Assembly: GCA_019425105.1 (NCBI GenBank)
Contig: JAHYYD010000034.1
Location: 1 to 14,154 of the forward strand
Length of the DNA stretch: 14,154 nt
Source of the DNA: Actinomycetota bacterium
Lineage (GTDB): Bacteria; Actinomycetota; Actinomycetes; Actinomycetales; Actinomycetaceae
Reading direction: 5' to 3'
The notes below the pieces were generated by a model, which saw nothing but the letters and a program-made list of their open reading frames with translations, was not told where the DNA came from and did not search any database. Shown in pieces: positions 1 to 6,682 of the stretch. Positions within the stretch are counted from its first letter, which is position 1. Each line of letters opens with the position of its first letter. Made by a program: the position numbers and the translations under genes.

Positions 1-311
1 ACGTCAAGGATCGCGCATGCGTGGACGAGTGCCCCGTCGACTGCATCTACGAGGGTGCCCGTTCGCTCTACATCCACCCCGAGGAGTGCGTGGACTGCGG
101 CGCATGCGAGCCCGTGTGCCCGACCGAGGCCATCTTCTACGAGGACGACCTGCCCGATGAGTGGTCGGACTATCTGCGCGCCAACGCCGACTTCTTCAAC
201 GAGCTGGGCAGCCCCGGCGGCGCCCAGAAGACCGGCGTCCAGGACTTCGACGATTCGATGATCACCGCGCTGCCGCCTCAGAATGAGGACTGGAAGGCCG
301 AAAACCTCTGA
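1..311 (+). CDS. fdxA: Seven-iron ferredoxin (3Fe-4S/4Fe-4S), 5' end missing
   Basis: Small soluble electron carrier of the actinobacterial FdxA/FdxC family. The reading frame is open to the left edge (first full codon at base 3, reading [14 protein letters not shown]), so the gene starts outside the window; the GTG at 21 is an internal Val. The remaining residues show the end of the first cluster motif (C-x3-C-P-x2-C) and then a full [12 protein letters not shown] motif (CxxCxxCxxxCP) that binds the 4Fe-4S cluster. The acidic C-terminal part ([16 protein letters not shown], then LGSPGGAQK) is typical of the family, which usually has about 105-110 residues. It ends 19 bases before the next gene on the same strand and is probably co-transcribed with it. 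This ferredoxin/DapC-type aminotransferase order is known in mycobacteria and corynebacteria. Its redox partner cannot be told from the window. Confidence 0.93.
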   Translation, partial: VKDRACVDECPVDCIYEGARSLYIHPEECVDCGACEPVCPTEAIFYEDDLPDEWSDYLRANADFFNELGSPGGAQKTGVQDFDDSMITALPPQNEDWKAENL

Positions 312-330
312 CAGTCGATAGGGTAGGGGT

Positions 331-1476
331 ATGACCACGATCCTTCCCCGCCCCCTTGACCTGCCCGAATTCCCCTGGGATCAGCTGGCACCCGCAAAAG
401 CGCGCGCGGCCGGCCATCCCGGGGGAATTTGCGATCTCAGCGTCGGAACACCCGTCGACGATACGCCCGCGTTCATCCGCGAGGCCCTGGCCGACGCATC
501 CAACGCGCACGGCTACCCGACGGTGATTGGCACTACCGAGGTGCGCGATGCGATCCTTGCGTGGGGACAGCGACGGGGCATGGTCGACGTTGGCCGCGGC
601 GGCGTGGTCCCCACGATCGGATCGAAGGAAGCAGTCGCCTGGATTCCCGCCCTCCTGGGTGTGTGCGCGGGCGACGCCGTCCTCGTGCCCGAGGTTGCCT
701 ACCCGACCTACGACATCGGTGCCCGGCTCGCGGGTGCCACGCCCGTCGCCGTGGATCCGACGAACCCCGAGCGCTGGCCCGAGGCCGCGCTCGTCTACCT
801 GAACTCCCCGGGCAACCCCGACGGCCACGTGATGAGCAAGGACGAGCTGCGCGCGGTCGTCGCCTGGGCGCGTGCCCACGGCGCAGTCGTCGTCTCCGAC
901 GAGTGCTACGCGGCGCTGCCCTGGTCGGAGCCCTACGTGAGCGAGGGCGTGCCCTCTCTGCTCGACACGGACGTGTGCGACGGCGACGCGAGCGGCCTCC
1001 TCGTCCTGTACTCGCTGTCCAAGCAGTCGAATCTTGCGGGCTACCGAGGCGCCCTCATCTACGGTGATCCCGCGCTGGTCGCCCCCATCGTGAGCGTGCG
1101 CAAGCACTCCGGGCTCATGGTGCCCGCCCCGGTTCAGCACGCGATGGCGGTCGCCCTCCGCGACACTGAGCACGTGGAGCGCCAGCGCGGCGTCTATGCG
1201 GCGCGTCGTGCCCTCCTCCTCGATGCGCTGACCGATGCTGGCCTCGACGTCGACCCCGACAGCGCCGCTGGCCTGTACCTGTGGGTCGCCGACCCTGCCA
1301 ACCCGACCGACTCATGGGCGCTCGTGAACCACCTGGCCGACCTCGGCATTCTCGCGGCGCCCGGCGACTTCTACGGCACGGCCGCCCACGGGCGCGTGCG
1401 CGTGGCCCTGACCGCCACCGACGAGCGCGTGGCTGCCGCAGCGAAGCGCATCCGCGAGGCATGGAACGTGCGCTGA
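331..1476 (+). CDS. dapC: Succinyldiaminopimelate aminotransferase DapC (PLP, fold type I)
   Basis: Cytoplasmic pyridoxal-phosphate enzyme, 381 residues, predicted to transfer an amino group from glutamate to N-succinyl-2-amino-6-oxopimelate in the succinylase branch of DAP/lysine synthesis. Class I/II aminotransferase landmarks are all present: the NSPGNPDG motif with Asn158, the SDECY motif with Asp190 and Tyr193, the Schiff-base Lys231 in SLSKQSNLAGYRG with Arg239, and a C-terminal RVRVALT motif whose Arg357 should hold the substrate carboxylate. The ATG at 331 follows a purine-rich AGGGG about 5 bases upstream and gives the usual family length. The function call leans on context: the ferredoxin gene lies 19 bases upstream and dapD converges from downstream, an arrangement also seen in Corynebacterium. 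Sequence alone could equally support an alanine- or aspartate-type aminotransferase of the same subgroup, so the substrate is inferred. Confidence 0.9.
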   Translation: MTTILPRPLDLPEFPWDQLAPAKARAAGHPGGICDLSVGTPVDDTPAFIREALADASNAHGYPTVIGTTEVRDAILAWGQRRGMVDVGRGGVVPTIGSKEAVAWIPALLGVCAGDAVLVPEVAYPTYDIGARLAGATPVAVDPTNPERWPEAALVYLNSPGNPDGHVMSKDELRAVVAWARAHGAVVVSDECYAALPWSEPYVSEGVPSLLDTDVCDGDASGLLVLYSLSKQSNLAGYRGALIYGDPALVAPIVSVRKHSGLMVPAPVQHAMAVALRDTEHVERQRGVYAARRALLLDALTDAGLDVDPDSAAGLYLWVADPANPTDSWALVNHLADLGILAAPGDFYGTAAHGRVRVALTATDERVAAAAKRIREAWNVR

Positions 1477-1491
1477 GAGACGCGTCGATAC

Positions 1492-1544
1492 AACGAGGCC
1501 GGGGCCACCCGCGTACACTGCGCACGGGTGGCCCCGGCCTGGTT
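1492..1544. terminator. Bidirectional hairpin terminator between dapC and dapD
   Basis: A long inverted repeat: left arm 1492-1511 and right arm 1525-1544, with 16 perfect pairs (1496-1511 with 1525-1540), one G-G mismatch, three more outer pairs, and a 13-base loop. It lies 15 bases after the dapC stop and 11 bases beyond the dapD stop, where it can serve both converging transcripts. Neither side has a strong U tract, as is common for high-GC actinobacterial terminators. On the minus strand the stem is followed by TTGTATCGACG. Confidence 0.82.
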
Positions 1545-1555
1545 GATAGGAAAAC

Positions 1556-2512
1556 TCAGTTCGACGCGTGCAGTGCGTCGTTGAGCTCGATGCCCACCAC
1601 GCCCGCGCGGGCAATGGCCTCGATACGGCCGGTCTGGGAGTTGCGGCGGAACAGGATGTTCGACGCACCCGACAGCTCGCGGGCCGCAATCGTGCGCGGC
1701 TCGGCCTCGCCGGAGGAATCAATGAGCGTGACCTTCGCGCCGGCGGTCACGTACAGGCCGGCCTCGACCACGCAGTCGTCGCCCAGAGCGATGCCCAGGC
1801 CCGAGTTCGCGCCCAGGAGGCAGCGCTCGCCCAGGCGCACGCGCTGCTTGCCGCCGCCCGAGAGAGTGCCCATCGTGGAGGCGCCGCCGCCCACATCCGA
1901 GCCGTCGCCGATGACGACGCCCTGCGAGACGCGGCCCTCGACCATCGAGCGGCCCAGCGTGCCGGCGTTGAAGTTGACGAAGCCGGCGTGCATGACGGTC
2001 GTTCCCTCGGAGAGGTAGGCACCCAGGCGCACGCGCGTGCCGTCGGCAATGCGCACGCCGGTCGGCAGCACGTAGTTGACCATCGGCGGGAACTTGTCGA
2101 CGCCCTGCACGGTCACGGGGTGGCCGTCACGGGCGCGCAGGCGCAGGCGGGTGGCCTCAAAGTCTGCGACAGCGCACGGGCCGGCGTCCGTCCACACGAC
2201 GTTGGGCAGCACCGCGAAGATACCGTCCAGGTTGATCGTGTTGGGTGCCACCAGGCGGTGGGAGAGCAGGTGCAGGCGCAGGTAGGCGTCCTCCGTCGAG
2301 GCGGGGGCCTCTTGCAGGTCAATCGTCGTGTTCACGACGACGGTGCGCACGCGGCGCGCGTCATCGACGCGTTCCAGCACGGACAGCGAGGTCGCCAGTT
2401 CCTCGTCGGTGCCGGGCTCGCCCAGGTGCGGGGCGGGGTACCACGTGTCGAGTGTCGTTCCGTCCAGAGTGATCGTTGCGAGGCCGATGCCCCATGCAGT
2501 GCTGTTGTCCAT
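1556..2512 (-). CDS. dapD: 2,3,4,5-tetrahydropyridine-2,6-dicarboxylate N-succinyltransferase DapD
   Basis: Transfers succinyl from succinyl-CoA to tetrahydrodipicolinate, giving the substrate that DapC then aminates; feeds DAP/lysine and so peptidoglycan. The protein has 318 residues, close to the roughly 317 of the M. tuberculosis enzyme. An N-terminal alpha/beta domain (about 1-150) is followed by hexapeptide repeats of a left-handed beta-helix (about 150-265: [19 protein letters not shown], then [27 protein letters not shown]) and a short C-terminal cap. The MVEGR motif at 190-194 contains the glutamate thought to be catalytic in actinobacterial DapD. The frame stays open for another 381 bases upstream, but the ATG at 2512 has an AGGGA ribosome site directly before it and begins the conserved N-terminus; the extension lies across maf. 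It sits 44 bases downstream of maf on the same strand and is probably co-transcribed with it. Confidence 0.95.
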   Translation of the reverse strand: MDNSTAWGIGLATITLDGTTLDTWYPAPHLGEPGTDEELATSLSVLERVDDARRVRTVVVNTTIDLQEAPASTEDAYLRLHLLSHRLVAPNTINLDGIFAVLPNVVWTDAGPCAVADFEATRLRLRARDGHPVTVQGVDKFPPMVNYVLPTGVRIADGTRVRLGAYLSEGTTVMHAGFVNFNAGTLGRSMVEGRVSQGVVIGDGSDVGGGASTMGTLSGGGKQRVRLGERCLLGANSGLGIALGDDCVVEAGLYVTAGAKVTLIDSSGEAEPRTIAARELSGASNILFRRNSQTGRIEAIARAGVVGIELNDALHASN

Positions 2513-2556
2513 GTCCCTACAGTACGGGGCGATGGGAGGGGGACAAGCGCTGAAAC

Positions 2557-3267
2557 TCAGGGGCGCGGCGCATCCCACAGGTGGGGCCAGAATACGCCGA
2601 GCTCGGTGGCCATGGACCGCAGCAGGGGCAGGGAGATGCCGACGACCGAGTGATAATCGCCTGTTACGCCCTCGATGAAGGGCCCGCCGAGCCCATCGAC
2701 CGTAAACGAACCGGCAACGTGCAGGGGCTCGCCGGTGGCCACGTATGCGTCGATCTCGGCATCCGAGATGTCCCCGAAGTGCACCTGGGTCGAGGCGGAG
2801 CGGGTGAGGCTTGCGCTTACCGTGCGTTCCTCGGCTGTGCCTTCGTGCCTCGACGAGGCCGGGGCGAGGATAGCCGCGCAGTGGCCTGTCCACAGGGTTG
2901 CGGTCGTGCGGCGCATGGCGCGGATGCGCTCGCGTGCGACGTCGGGAGTGTGGGGCTTGCCGAGCATCTGGCCGCCGATCTCGAGCATTGAGTCGCAGCC
3001 GACGACGAGGACGGGCTCGCCCTCGGGAAGGTCAGGAGCCTTGTCCGGGGCGCTCAGTGAGGCGCAGACATCCGAGCACTTGGCTGCTGCGAGCGCTGCG
3101 ACTTCGTCGGCGGGGGTGGTTGTGCCGCCGCAAAAGGCTCGACCTCCGGGGAGTGCGGCGAGGATGGCGTCCTCGTCAACTGTTGATACATGAACGATTG
3201 GTGTGATGCCCGCCGCAATGAGGGTCGCGCGGCGGGCGGGGGATGCTGAGGCAAGAACAAGGCGCAT
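2557..3267 (-). CDS. maf: Maf-family nucleoside triphosphate pyrophosphatase
   Basis: Hydrolyses non-canonical or modified nucleoside triphosphates to monophosphates (house-cleaning); older names tie the family to septum formation. The 236 residues carry the family signatures in order: [16 protein letters not shown] at the N-terminus, VDED at 30-33, AAAK at 61-64, the [16 protein letters not shown] block at 90-105 with Asp92, the [16 protein letters not shown] block from about 180, and [15 protein letters not shown] near the end. It is slightly longer than the E. coli proteins (around 200 residues), mainly from inserts at about 40-50 and 70-85. The ATG at 3267 is chosen because it starts exactly at the conserved LVLASASP; a GGGAG about 11 bases upstream is the only ribosome-site candidate, and an in-frame extension to 3354 has no family similarity. 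First gene of a likely maf-dapD unit, starting at the AT-rich divergent spacer. Confidence 0.93.
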   Translation of the reverse strand: MRLVLASASPARRATLIAAGITPIVHVSTVDEDAILAALPGGRAFCGGTTTPADEVAALAAAKCSDVCASLSAPDKAPDLPEGEPVLVVGCDSMLEIGGQMLGKPHTPDVARERIRAMRRTTATLWTGHCAAILAPASSRHEGTAEERTVSASLTRSASTQVHFGDISDAEIDAYVATGEPLHVAGSFTVDGLGGPFIEGVTGDYHSVVGISLPLLRSMATELGVFWPHLWDAPRP

Positions 3268-3354
3268 GAGGACATTGTCTCCCAACGTGCTTCCTGCGCA
3301 CAGACAAGGTGCAATTTGGTGCAGGAATCTCGGTTTTCGCAGGTAAACGTGCAA

Positions 3355-3366
3355 TTCTCTAGAGAA
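3355..3366. promoter_or_regulatory. Perfect 12-base palindrome, possible operator
   Basis: TTCTCTAGAGAA is fully self-complementary and lies in the divergent spacer, directly after a GTGCAA repeat. A perfect 12-mer palindrome in an AT-rich promoter region is a reasonable operator candidate for a dimeric regulator. No specific regulator is recognised. Confidence 0.4.
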
Positions 3367-3402
3367 AAACCCATCAGACTACTACAATTGTCAATGTGCG
3401 AG

Positions 3403-3421
3403 GTCACAATCTCGATGTGAC
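3403..3421. promoter_or_regulatory. Inverted repeat GTCACA-N7-TGTGAC, possible operator before the cyclase gene
   Basis: Two perfect 6-base arms separated by ATCTCGA, 73 bases before the cyclase start. The half-sites TGTGA and TCACA are those of the CRP/GlxR family but stand in the everted order (TCACA first). A further TGTG at 3395 pairs with CACA at 3405-3408, spaced 6 bases rather than the 8 of a canonical CRP site. The right arm overlaps the position of a -35 element if TATACC at 3439-3444 is the -10 of the cyclase gene (17-base spacing). Confidence 0.4.
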
Positions 3422-3444
3422 TTTGAAAAGTGATCTGATATACC
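3416..3444 (+). promoter_or_regulatory. Candidate promoter of the adenylate cyclase gene
   Basis: TGTGAC (3416-3421) and TATACC (3439-3444) are 17 bases apart and would start transcription near 3451, leaving a leader of about 43 bases that contains the strong AGGAGG ribosome site. The -35 is weak and overlaps the inverted repeat, which would suit a regulated promoter. A TTGAAA at 3423-3428 is too close to this -10 to serve it. Confidence 0.4.
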
Positions 3445-3493
3445 GTTACCCGCTGATGTGGTGTTGAGTCAGCCCAAAGAGGAGGGATTTGCG

Positions 3494-4528
3494 ATGGATG
3501 AGCGCGCGGCTTCGTCCCCTGCAACTCCTGATGACCTGACCGCAACAAGCTACGTTCCTCAGCTGCTCGGTGGTCATCTGACGTATTCCGCCCGCGACAT
3601 TGCGGAGGCGACGAATACGCCTATCGAGCGCGTCTTCCGTTTCTGGATCGCCCTCGGCTTCCAGGCTCCTACCGCCGATGACAAGGTTTTTTCGCAGCGC
3701 GACCTGGATGTTTTCAGTCGCTGGCATGAGCTTGTCGAATCGGGCGGCATTGATACATCGACCTCTCGTTCCCTCCTGCGCGCGAACGCTCACCTGGCCG
3801 ACCGTCTGGCTCTGTGGCAGTTCGAGGCCCTGGTCGAGGACTCGATGCGTCGCTTCATGCTGGATGACACGACTGCCCGCATGTACGTGCTTGACCATAT
3901 GCGTGAGTACATCGATGTCTTCCAGGAGATGTTCACCTATGCGTGGCGGCGTCAGCTTGAGGCGGCGCTGTCCCGTTTCGACCGCGAGGTCTCCCAGCGC
4001 GGGCATGAGGAGCGCCATAATCGTTTCCCGCTCAACCGCTGCCTTGGCTTCGTGGACATGGTGTCCTACACGTCCTCTTCGACGATCCTCGGTGACGCTC
4101 TCGTGGGGCTCATTGAGCGCTTCGAAGAAGAGAGTCGTAACGCCGTCATTGAGGAGGGTGGTCGCGTCGTCAAGATGATCGGCGATGCTGTCCTCTACAT
4201 TGCGGACGACCTGTCGACCGGCCTGCGCGTGGCCACGTCTCTGATTGAACGCCTCAATGCTGATGATGAGATGCTGCCGGTGCGCGCTTCGTTCGTGCGC
4301 GGCGATGTGTTCTCGCGTTCGGGCGATGTCTTCGGCCCCACCGTCAACCTTGCATCTCGCCTCGTGGACATCGCGCCGGTGGGCAAGATCCTGACGGATC
4401 CGACCACGGCTGCCGCCATCGCGGCCGGCGAGGTCGGTGACGGATATGAGCTCGAAGAGTTCCCGACCGCAGACTTGCGTGGCTTCGGTCCGGTCTCGCC
4501 GTACCTGCTCGCGAGCGTTGTCAACTAA
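3494..4528 (+). CDS. Class III adenylate cyclase with N-terminal regulatory domain (Rv1264-like)
   Basis: Predicted soluble enzyme, 344 residues, making cAMP from ATP. Residues about 15-165 form a helical N-terminal domain resembling the autoinhibitory regulatory domain of mycobacterial cyclases such as Rv1264, where it responds to pH. Residues about 175-340 form the catalytic domain. All residues for a working homodimer are visible: metal-binding Asp188 (GFVDMVSYT) and Asp231 (KMIGDAVLY), adenine-selecting Lys227 and Asp278 (SGDVFGPTVNLASRL), and transition-state Asn285 and Arg289. There is no signal peptide or membrane segment. The ATG at 3494 is chosen because GAGGAGGG lies 8 bases upstream; a GTG at 3458 would add 12 unconserved residues. 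Codons end in T visibly more often than in dapC or purK. Its position between an operator-rich spacer and a two-component system suggests environmental control. The protein is a recognised family member; the signal sensed is unknown. Confidence 0.93.
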   Translation: MDERAASSPATPDDLTATSYVPQLLGGHLTYSARDIAEATNTPIERVFRFWIALGFQAPTADDKVFSQRDLDVFSRWHELVESGGIDTSTSRSLLRANAHLADRLALWQFEALVEDSMRRFMLDDTTARMYVLDHMREYIDVFQEMFTYAWRRQLEAALSRFDREVSQRGHEERHNRFPLNRCLGFVDMVSYTSSSTILGDALVGLIERFEEESRNAVIEEGGRVVKMIGDAVLYIADDLSTGLRVATSLIERLNADDEMLPVRASFVRGDVFSRSGDVFGPTVNLASRLVDIAPVGKILTDPTTAAAIAAGEVGDGYELEEFPTADLRGFGPVSPYLLASVVN

Positions 4529-4578
4529 CGTTCATCTCGCAGTGTGAACGAGTGTCTGATTGGCCCGGATAACGGGTC
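4529..4578 (+). terminator. Two small hairpins after the cyclase gene, weak terminator or leader structure
   Basis: CGTTCA (4529-4534) pairs with TGAACG (4545-4550) around a 10-base loop, directly after the stop codon. A second 6-pair hairpin (4562-4567 with 4573-4578, including one G-U pair, 5-base loop) follows. Neither has a U tract. They could weaken read-through into the response regulator gene. The first could equally be a protein-binding inverted repeat. Confidence 0.3.
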
Positions 4579-4584
4579 AAGAAA

Positions 4585-4621
4585 GGTGCAAGTTTTGGTT
4601 CGGAATTGCTAAGATGAACGC
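4585..4621 (+). promoter_or_regulatory. Promoter of the response regulator gene, predicted leaderless start
   Basis: TAAGAT at 4610-4615 matches the actinobacterial -10 pattern TANNNT, and its expected transcription start falls on or next to the GTG at 4622. There is no Shine-Dalgarno sequence in the 20 bases before that GTG. The -35 region (4587-4592) is not consensus and lies in GGTGCAAG, a sequence that also occurs in the spacer before the cyclase gene; activator dependence or autoregulation is possible. Confidence 0.5.
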
Positions 4622-5299
4622 GTGACTACAGTTCTCCTCGTTGAAGACGATCCGGCCATCTCTGAGCCCCTTGCCCGCGCACTGGGCAGGGAGGGCTACG
4701 ACGTGCGTGCACACGCGACGGGCGCTGAGGCCCTCGCCGATGTGCGTGGCGTTGATCTGGTCGTCCTGGACCTCGGCCTGCCGGACATGGACGGCCTGGA
4801 TGTCGCTCGCGAGATCCGCTCCTCCGGCAACCGAGTCCCGATCCTGATCCTCACCGCCCGCACGGACGAAGTTGACATGGTCGTCGGACTCGACGCCGGT
4901 GCAGATGACTACGTGACGAAGCCGTTCCGTCTGGCCGAGCTTCTTGCCCGCGTGCGCGCCCTCCTGCGCCGCCAGGCCGCGGAACCCGTCGAGGGTGAGC
5001 TGCGCGCGCAGGATATTCGCATGGATGTCGCCGCGCACCGCGCTTTCGTCGGTGACGTCGAGCTGAGCCTGACGGCCAAGGAATTCGACCTCTTGCGCGT
5101 CCTCCTACGCGAGGCCGGATCCGTCGTCGCCCGCGACACCCTCATGCGCGAGGTCTGGGGCTCGGATCCGACCGGCTCCACGAAGACCCTCGACATGCAC
5201 GTGTCGTGGCTGCGTCGCAAGCTCGGCGACGACGCGACCGACCCGCACTACATCACGACCGTCCGCGGGATGGGTTTCCGCTTCGAAAACGCTCGCTGA
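4622..5299 (+). CDS. OmpR/PhoB-family two-component response regulator
   Basis: Cytoplasmic DNA-binding regulator of 225 residues. The receiver domain (about 3-117) has the acidic pair Asp9-Asp10, phosphoacceptor Asp50 in VVLDLGLPDMDG, Thr78 in LILTAR and Lys100 in YVTKPF, so all the phosphorylation machinery is intact. The C-terminal winged helix (about 127-222) shows the LTAKEFDLLRVLL motif, the VSWLRRKLG recognition-helix region and the ITTVRGMGFRF wing. The GTG at 4622 starts directly at the conserved TTVLLVEDD and has no ribosome site, consistent with leaderless translation. The cognate kinase begins 22 bases downstream. It does not look like MtrA, whose N-terminus differs; I cannot name the system or its stimulus. 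GGTGCA-type repeats before this gene and before the cyclase gene are candidate binding sites. Confidence 0.95.
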   Translation: MTTVLLVEDDPAISEPLARALGREGYDVRAHATGAEALADVRGVDLVVLDLGLPDMDGLDVAREIRSSGNRVPILILTARTDEVDMVVGLDAGADDYVTKPFRLAELLARVRALLRRQAAEPVEGELRAQDIRMDVAAHRAFVGDVELSLTAKEFDLLRVLLREAGSVVARDTLMREVWGSDPTGSTKTLDMHVSWLRRKLGDDATDPHYITTVRGMGFRFENAR

Positions 5300-5321
5300 A
5301 CGCCGCTGAGGGAGGCTCGTC

Positions 5322-6650
5322 ATGCGCGCACGCGCGGTGAGGATGATCGTCTCGGTCGTCGCCGTCGTGTGCCTTCTGATGGGACTCCCCGGCGCGTTTT
5401 TCGCGTCGGCGTCCATCTGGACCTCCGAGCAGCGAGGCCTTGAGGTCCAGTCCCAGTCGATCTTGCAGAGCGTTGAACGCAGGTGGGCGGCGGGGGAGAG
5501 CACCGACCCCGCGACCCTTGCGTCGCTCGTCACCGATCAGGCGAAGAGTCGGGGCGGCGAACTCGCGTATCGGATTAAGGTTCCCGATGCGAACCTCGTC
5601 ACCAACGCGAAGATCATACCGGGCCGCACCATGACGGCCATCGCCTCGTCCCCCAGCGGAATCTCCGTCCAACTCACCTCATCCGCGTCGGCGGCACTGT
5701 CGCGCATTGCGTGGACGTGCTCGCTTTTCGGAGCTGGCATGGCCCTGTCGATGCTGATCGGCTGGCTCATGGCGCGTGCCCTGTCGCGCGATCTGTCCGC
5801 TCCCCTCATCTACCTGGCCGCCCAGGCTGAGCAGATCGGTTCGGGCGGTGTGCGCGCCCGTGTCGAGAAGTCCGGCATTGAGGAAATCGACCTGGTCTCC
5901 GAGGAGCTGGCCCGCACCGGTGAACGTATGGCGGGCCGACTCGCGGCTGAGCGTCAGGCGGCCGCCGATGCCTCGCACCAGCTGCGCACCCCTCTGACGG
6001 CGCTGTCCATGCGCCTGGAGGAGATCGAACTGATCTCCACGGAGGATGAAGTGCGCGCTGAAGCCCGCACGTGCCTCGAACAGGTTGAGCGCATGACGAA
6101 CGTCGTGACGGAGCTCCTGGACGTTTCGCGGCGACAGACCAGCCAGACCGAGGCCATCCACATTCTCGAGGTCTTCAACACGGCCCGCGAGGAGTGGGAG
6201 GACCAGTTCGAGGCCGCCGGACGATCCCTCGTATTCCTCGACGAAGCTGAGCGCCCGATCCTCGCCGATGCTGGAAAGCTCGGTCAGGTCCTGGCCACCC
6301 TCATTGAAAACTCCCTGCGCTACGGCGGTGGGACCACGCGCGTGTGGGCGCACGCGGGCACATCCAAGCGCGGCGTCGTCATTGAGGTGAGCGACGAAGG
6401 CGAGGGCATCGATGAGAGCCTCGCCCCCGATATTTTCGAAAAAGGTGTCTCGGGACACGGCTCGACGGGCATCGGCCTGGCCCTGGCCCACGACCTCGCG
6501 CAGGCTATGGGCGGCCGCCTCGAGCTGAAGACGAACAAGCCCCCCGTTTTCACGGTGTCGGTTGCGGCGATTCCCGCATCGCTGGACCCGGACCGCGTGA
6601 TGCCTGAAGGACCCCTCATGTCCATGGGACGCCGCTCGCGGCGCTTTTAG
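5322..6650 (+). CDS. Membrane sensor histidine kinase (HAMP-HisKA-HATPase)
   Basis: Partner kinase of the preceding regulator, 442 residues, in the cytoplasmic membrane. TM1 is at about 8-30 and TM2 at about 130-152; the roughly 100 residues between them form a small extracytoplasmic sensor region without recognised motifs or cysteines. A HAMP linker (about 153-205) leads to the HisKA helix with the phosphorylated His219 in DASHQLRTPLTAL, then the ATPase domain: N box Asn330 (IENSLRYGG), G1 box DEGEGI at 358-363, F box IFEKG at 371-375 and G2 box GSTGIGLAL at 380-388. All catalytic boxes are intact, so it should be active. GGGAGG before the ATG at 5322 is a good ribosome site. The last codons, encoding a basic GRRSRRF tail, also form a terminator-like hairpin whose TTTT run overlaps the stop codon. 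Confidence 0.95.
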   Translation: MRARAVRMIVSVVAVVCLLMGLPGAFFASASIWTSEQRGLEVQSQSILQSVERRWAAGESTDPATLASLVTDQAKSRGGELAYRIKVPDANLVTNAKIIPGRTMTAIASSPSGISVQLTSSASAALSRIAWTCSLFGAGMALSMLIGWLMARALSRDLSAPLIYLAAQAEQIGSGGVRARVEKSGIEEIDLVSEELARTGERMAGRLAAERQAAADASHQLRTPLTALSMRLEEIELISTEDEVRAEARTCLEQVERMTNVVTELLDVSRRQTSQTEAIHILEVFNTAREEWEDQFEAAGRSLVFLDEAERPILADAGKLGQVLATLIENSLRYGGGTTRVWAHAGTSKRGVVIEVSDEGEGIDESLAPDIFEKGVSGHGSTGIGLALAHDLAQAMGGRLELKTNKPPVFTVSVAAIPASLDPDRVMPEGPLMSMGRRSRRF

Positions 6651-6655
6651 CGGCG
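6630..6655 (+). terminator. Hairpin plus TTTT at the end of the kinase gene, with an alternative pairing
   Basis: CGCCG (6630-6634) pairs with CGGCG (6639-6643) around a CTCG tetraloop and is followed by C and TTTT (6645-6648), as in an intrinsic terminator. CGCCGCT (6630-6636) can instead pair with AGCGGCG (6649-6655), which would break the first hairpin. It overlaps the final kinase codons and lies 28 bases before the purK start. It may separate two-component and purine transcription or act as an attenuator. Confidence 0.45.
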
Positions 6656-6682
6656 CGATAGATTCAAGGAGTGGAATACGAG

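Larger units (their letters stand above)
3268..3493. promoter_or_regulatory. AT-rich divergent promoter spacer between maf and the adenylate cyclase gene
   Basis: This is the most AT-rich stretch of the window. It holds three GGTGCA-type repeats (3308, 3318, 3348), a 12-base palindrome (3355-3366), an 8-base palindrome ACAATTGT (3384-3391), a TTGACA hexamer on the minus strand (3394-3389) facing maf, and an inverted repeat at 3403-3421. No -10 box stands at the right distance from that TTGACA, so the maf promoter cannot be placed exactly. An alternative minus-strand pair, TTGTGA and TGTAGT 17 bases apart, is weak. No small gene is supported here. Confidence 0.6.

Noticed and set aside
21..311. 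GTG at 21 as the start of the ferredoxin gene
   Set aside because: Upstream in-frame codons (VKDRAC) continue the conserved first iron-sulfur motif, so the gene is cut by the window edge.
262..1173. Long minus-strand reading frame opposite dapC (303 codons)
   Set aside because: High-GC antisense frame; composition is Arg/Gly/His/Ala-rich without any motif, and it lies entirely across convincing genes.
1568..2653. Plus-strand frame of 361 codons opposite dapD
   Set aside because: Mirror of the dapD codon pattern; no recognisable domain.
2513..2893. Upstream extension of dapD to 2893
   Set aside because: It overlaps maf in another frame and lacks similarity; the ATG at 2512 has its own ribosome site and the family N-terminus.
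3395..3408. TGTG-N6-CACA as a canonical CRP site
   Set aside because: Spacing between half-sites is two bases shorter than the usual TGTGA-N6-TCACA, so it is reported only as part of an unusual cluster.
4614..4625. ATG at 4614 as the response regulator start
   Set aside because: Its frame closes after three codons (ATG AAC GCG TGA); the in-frame GTG at 4622 leads straight into the receiver domain.
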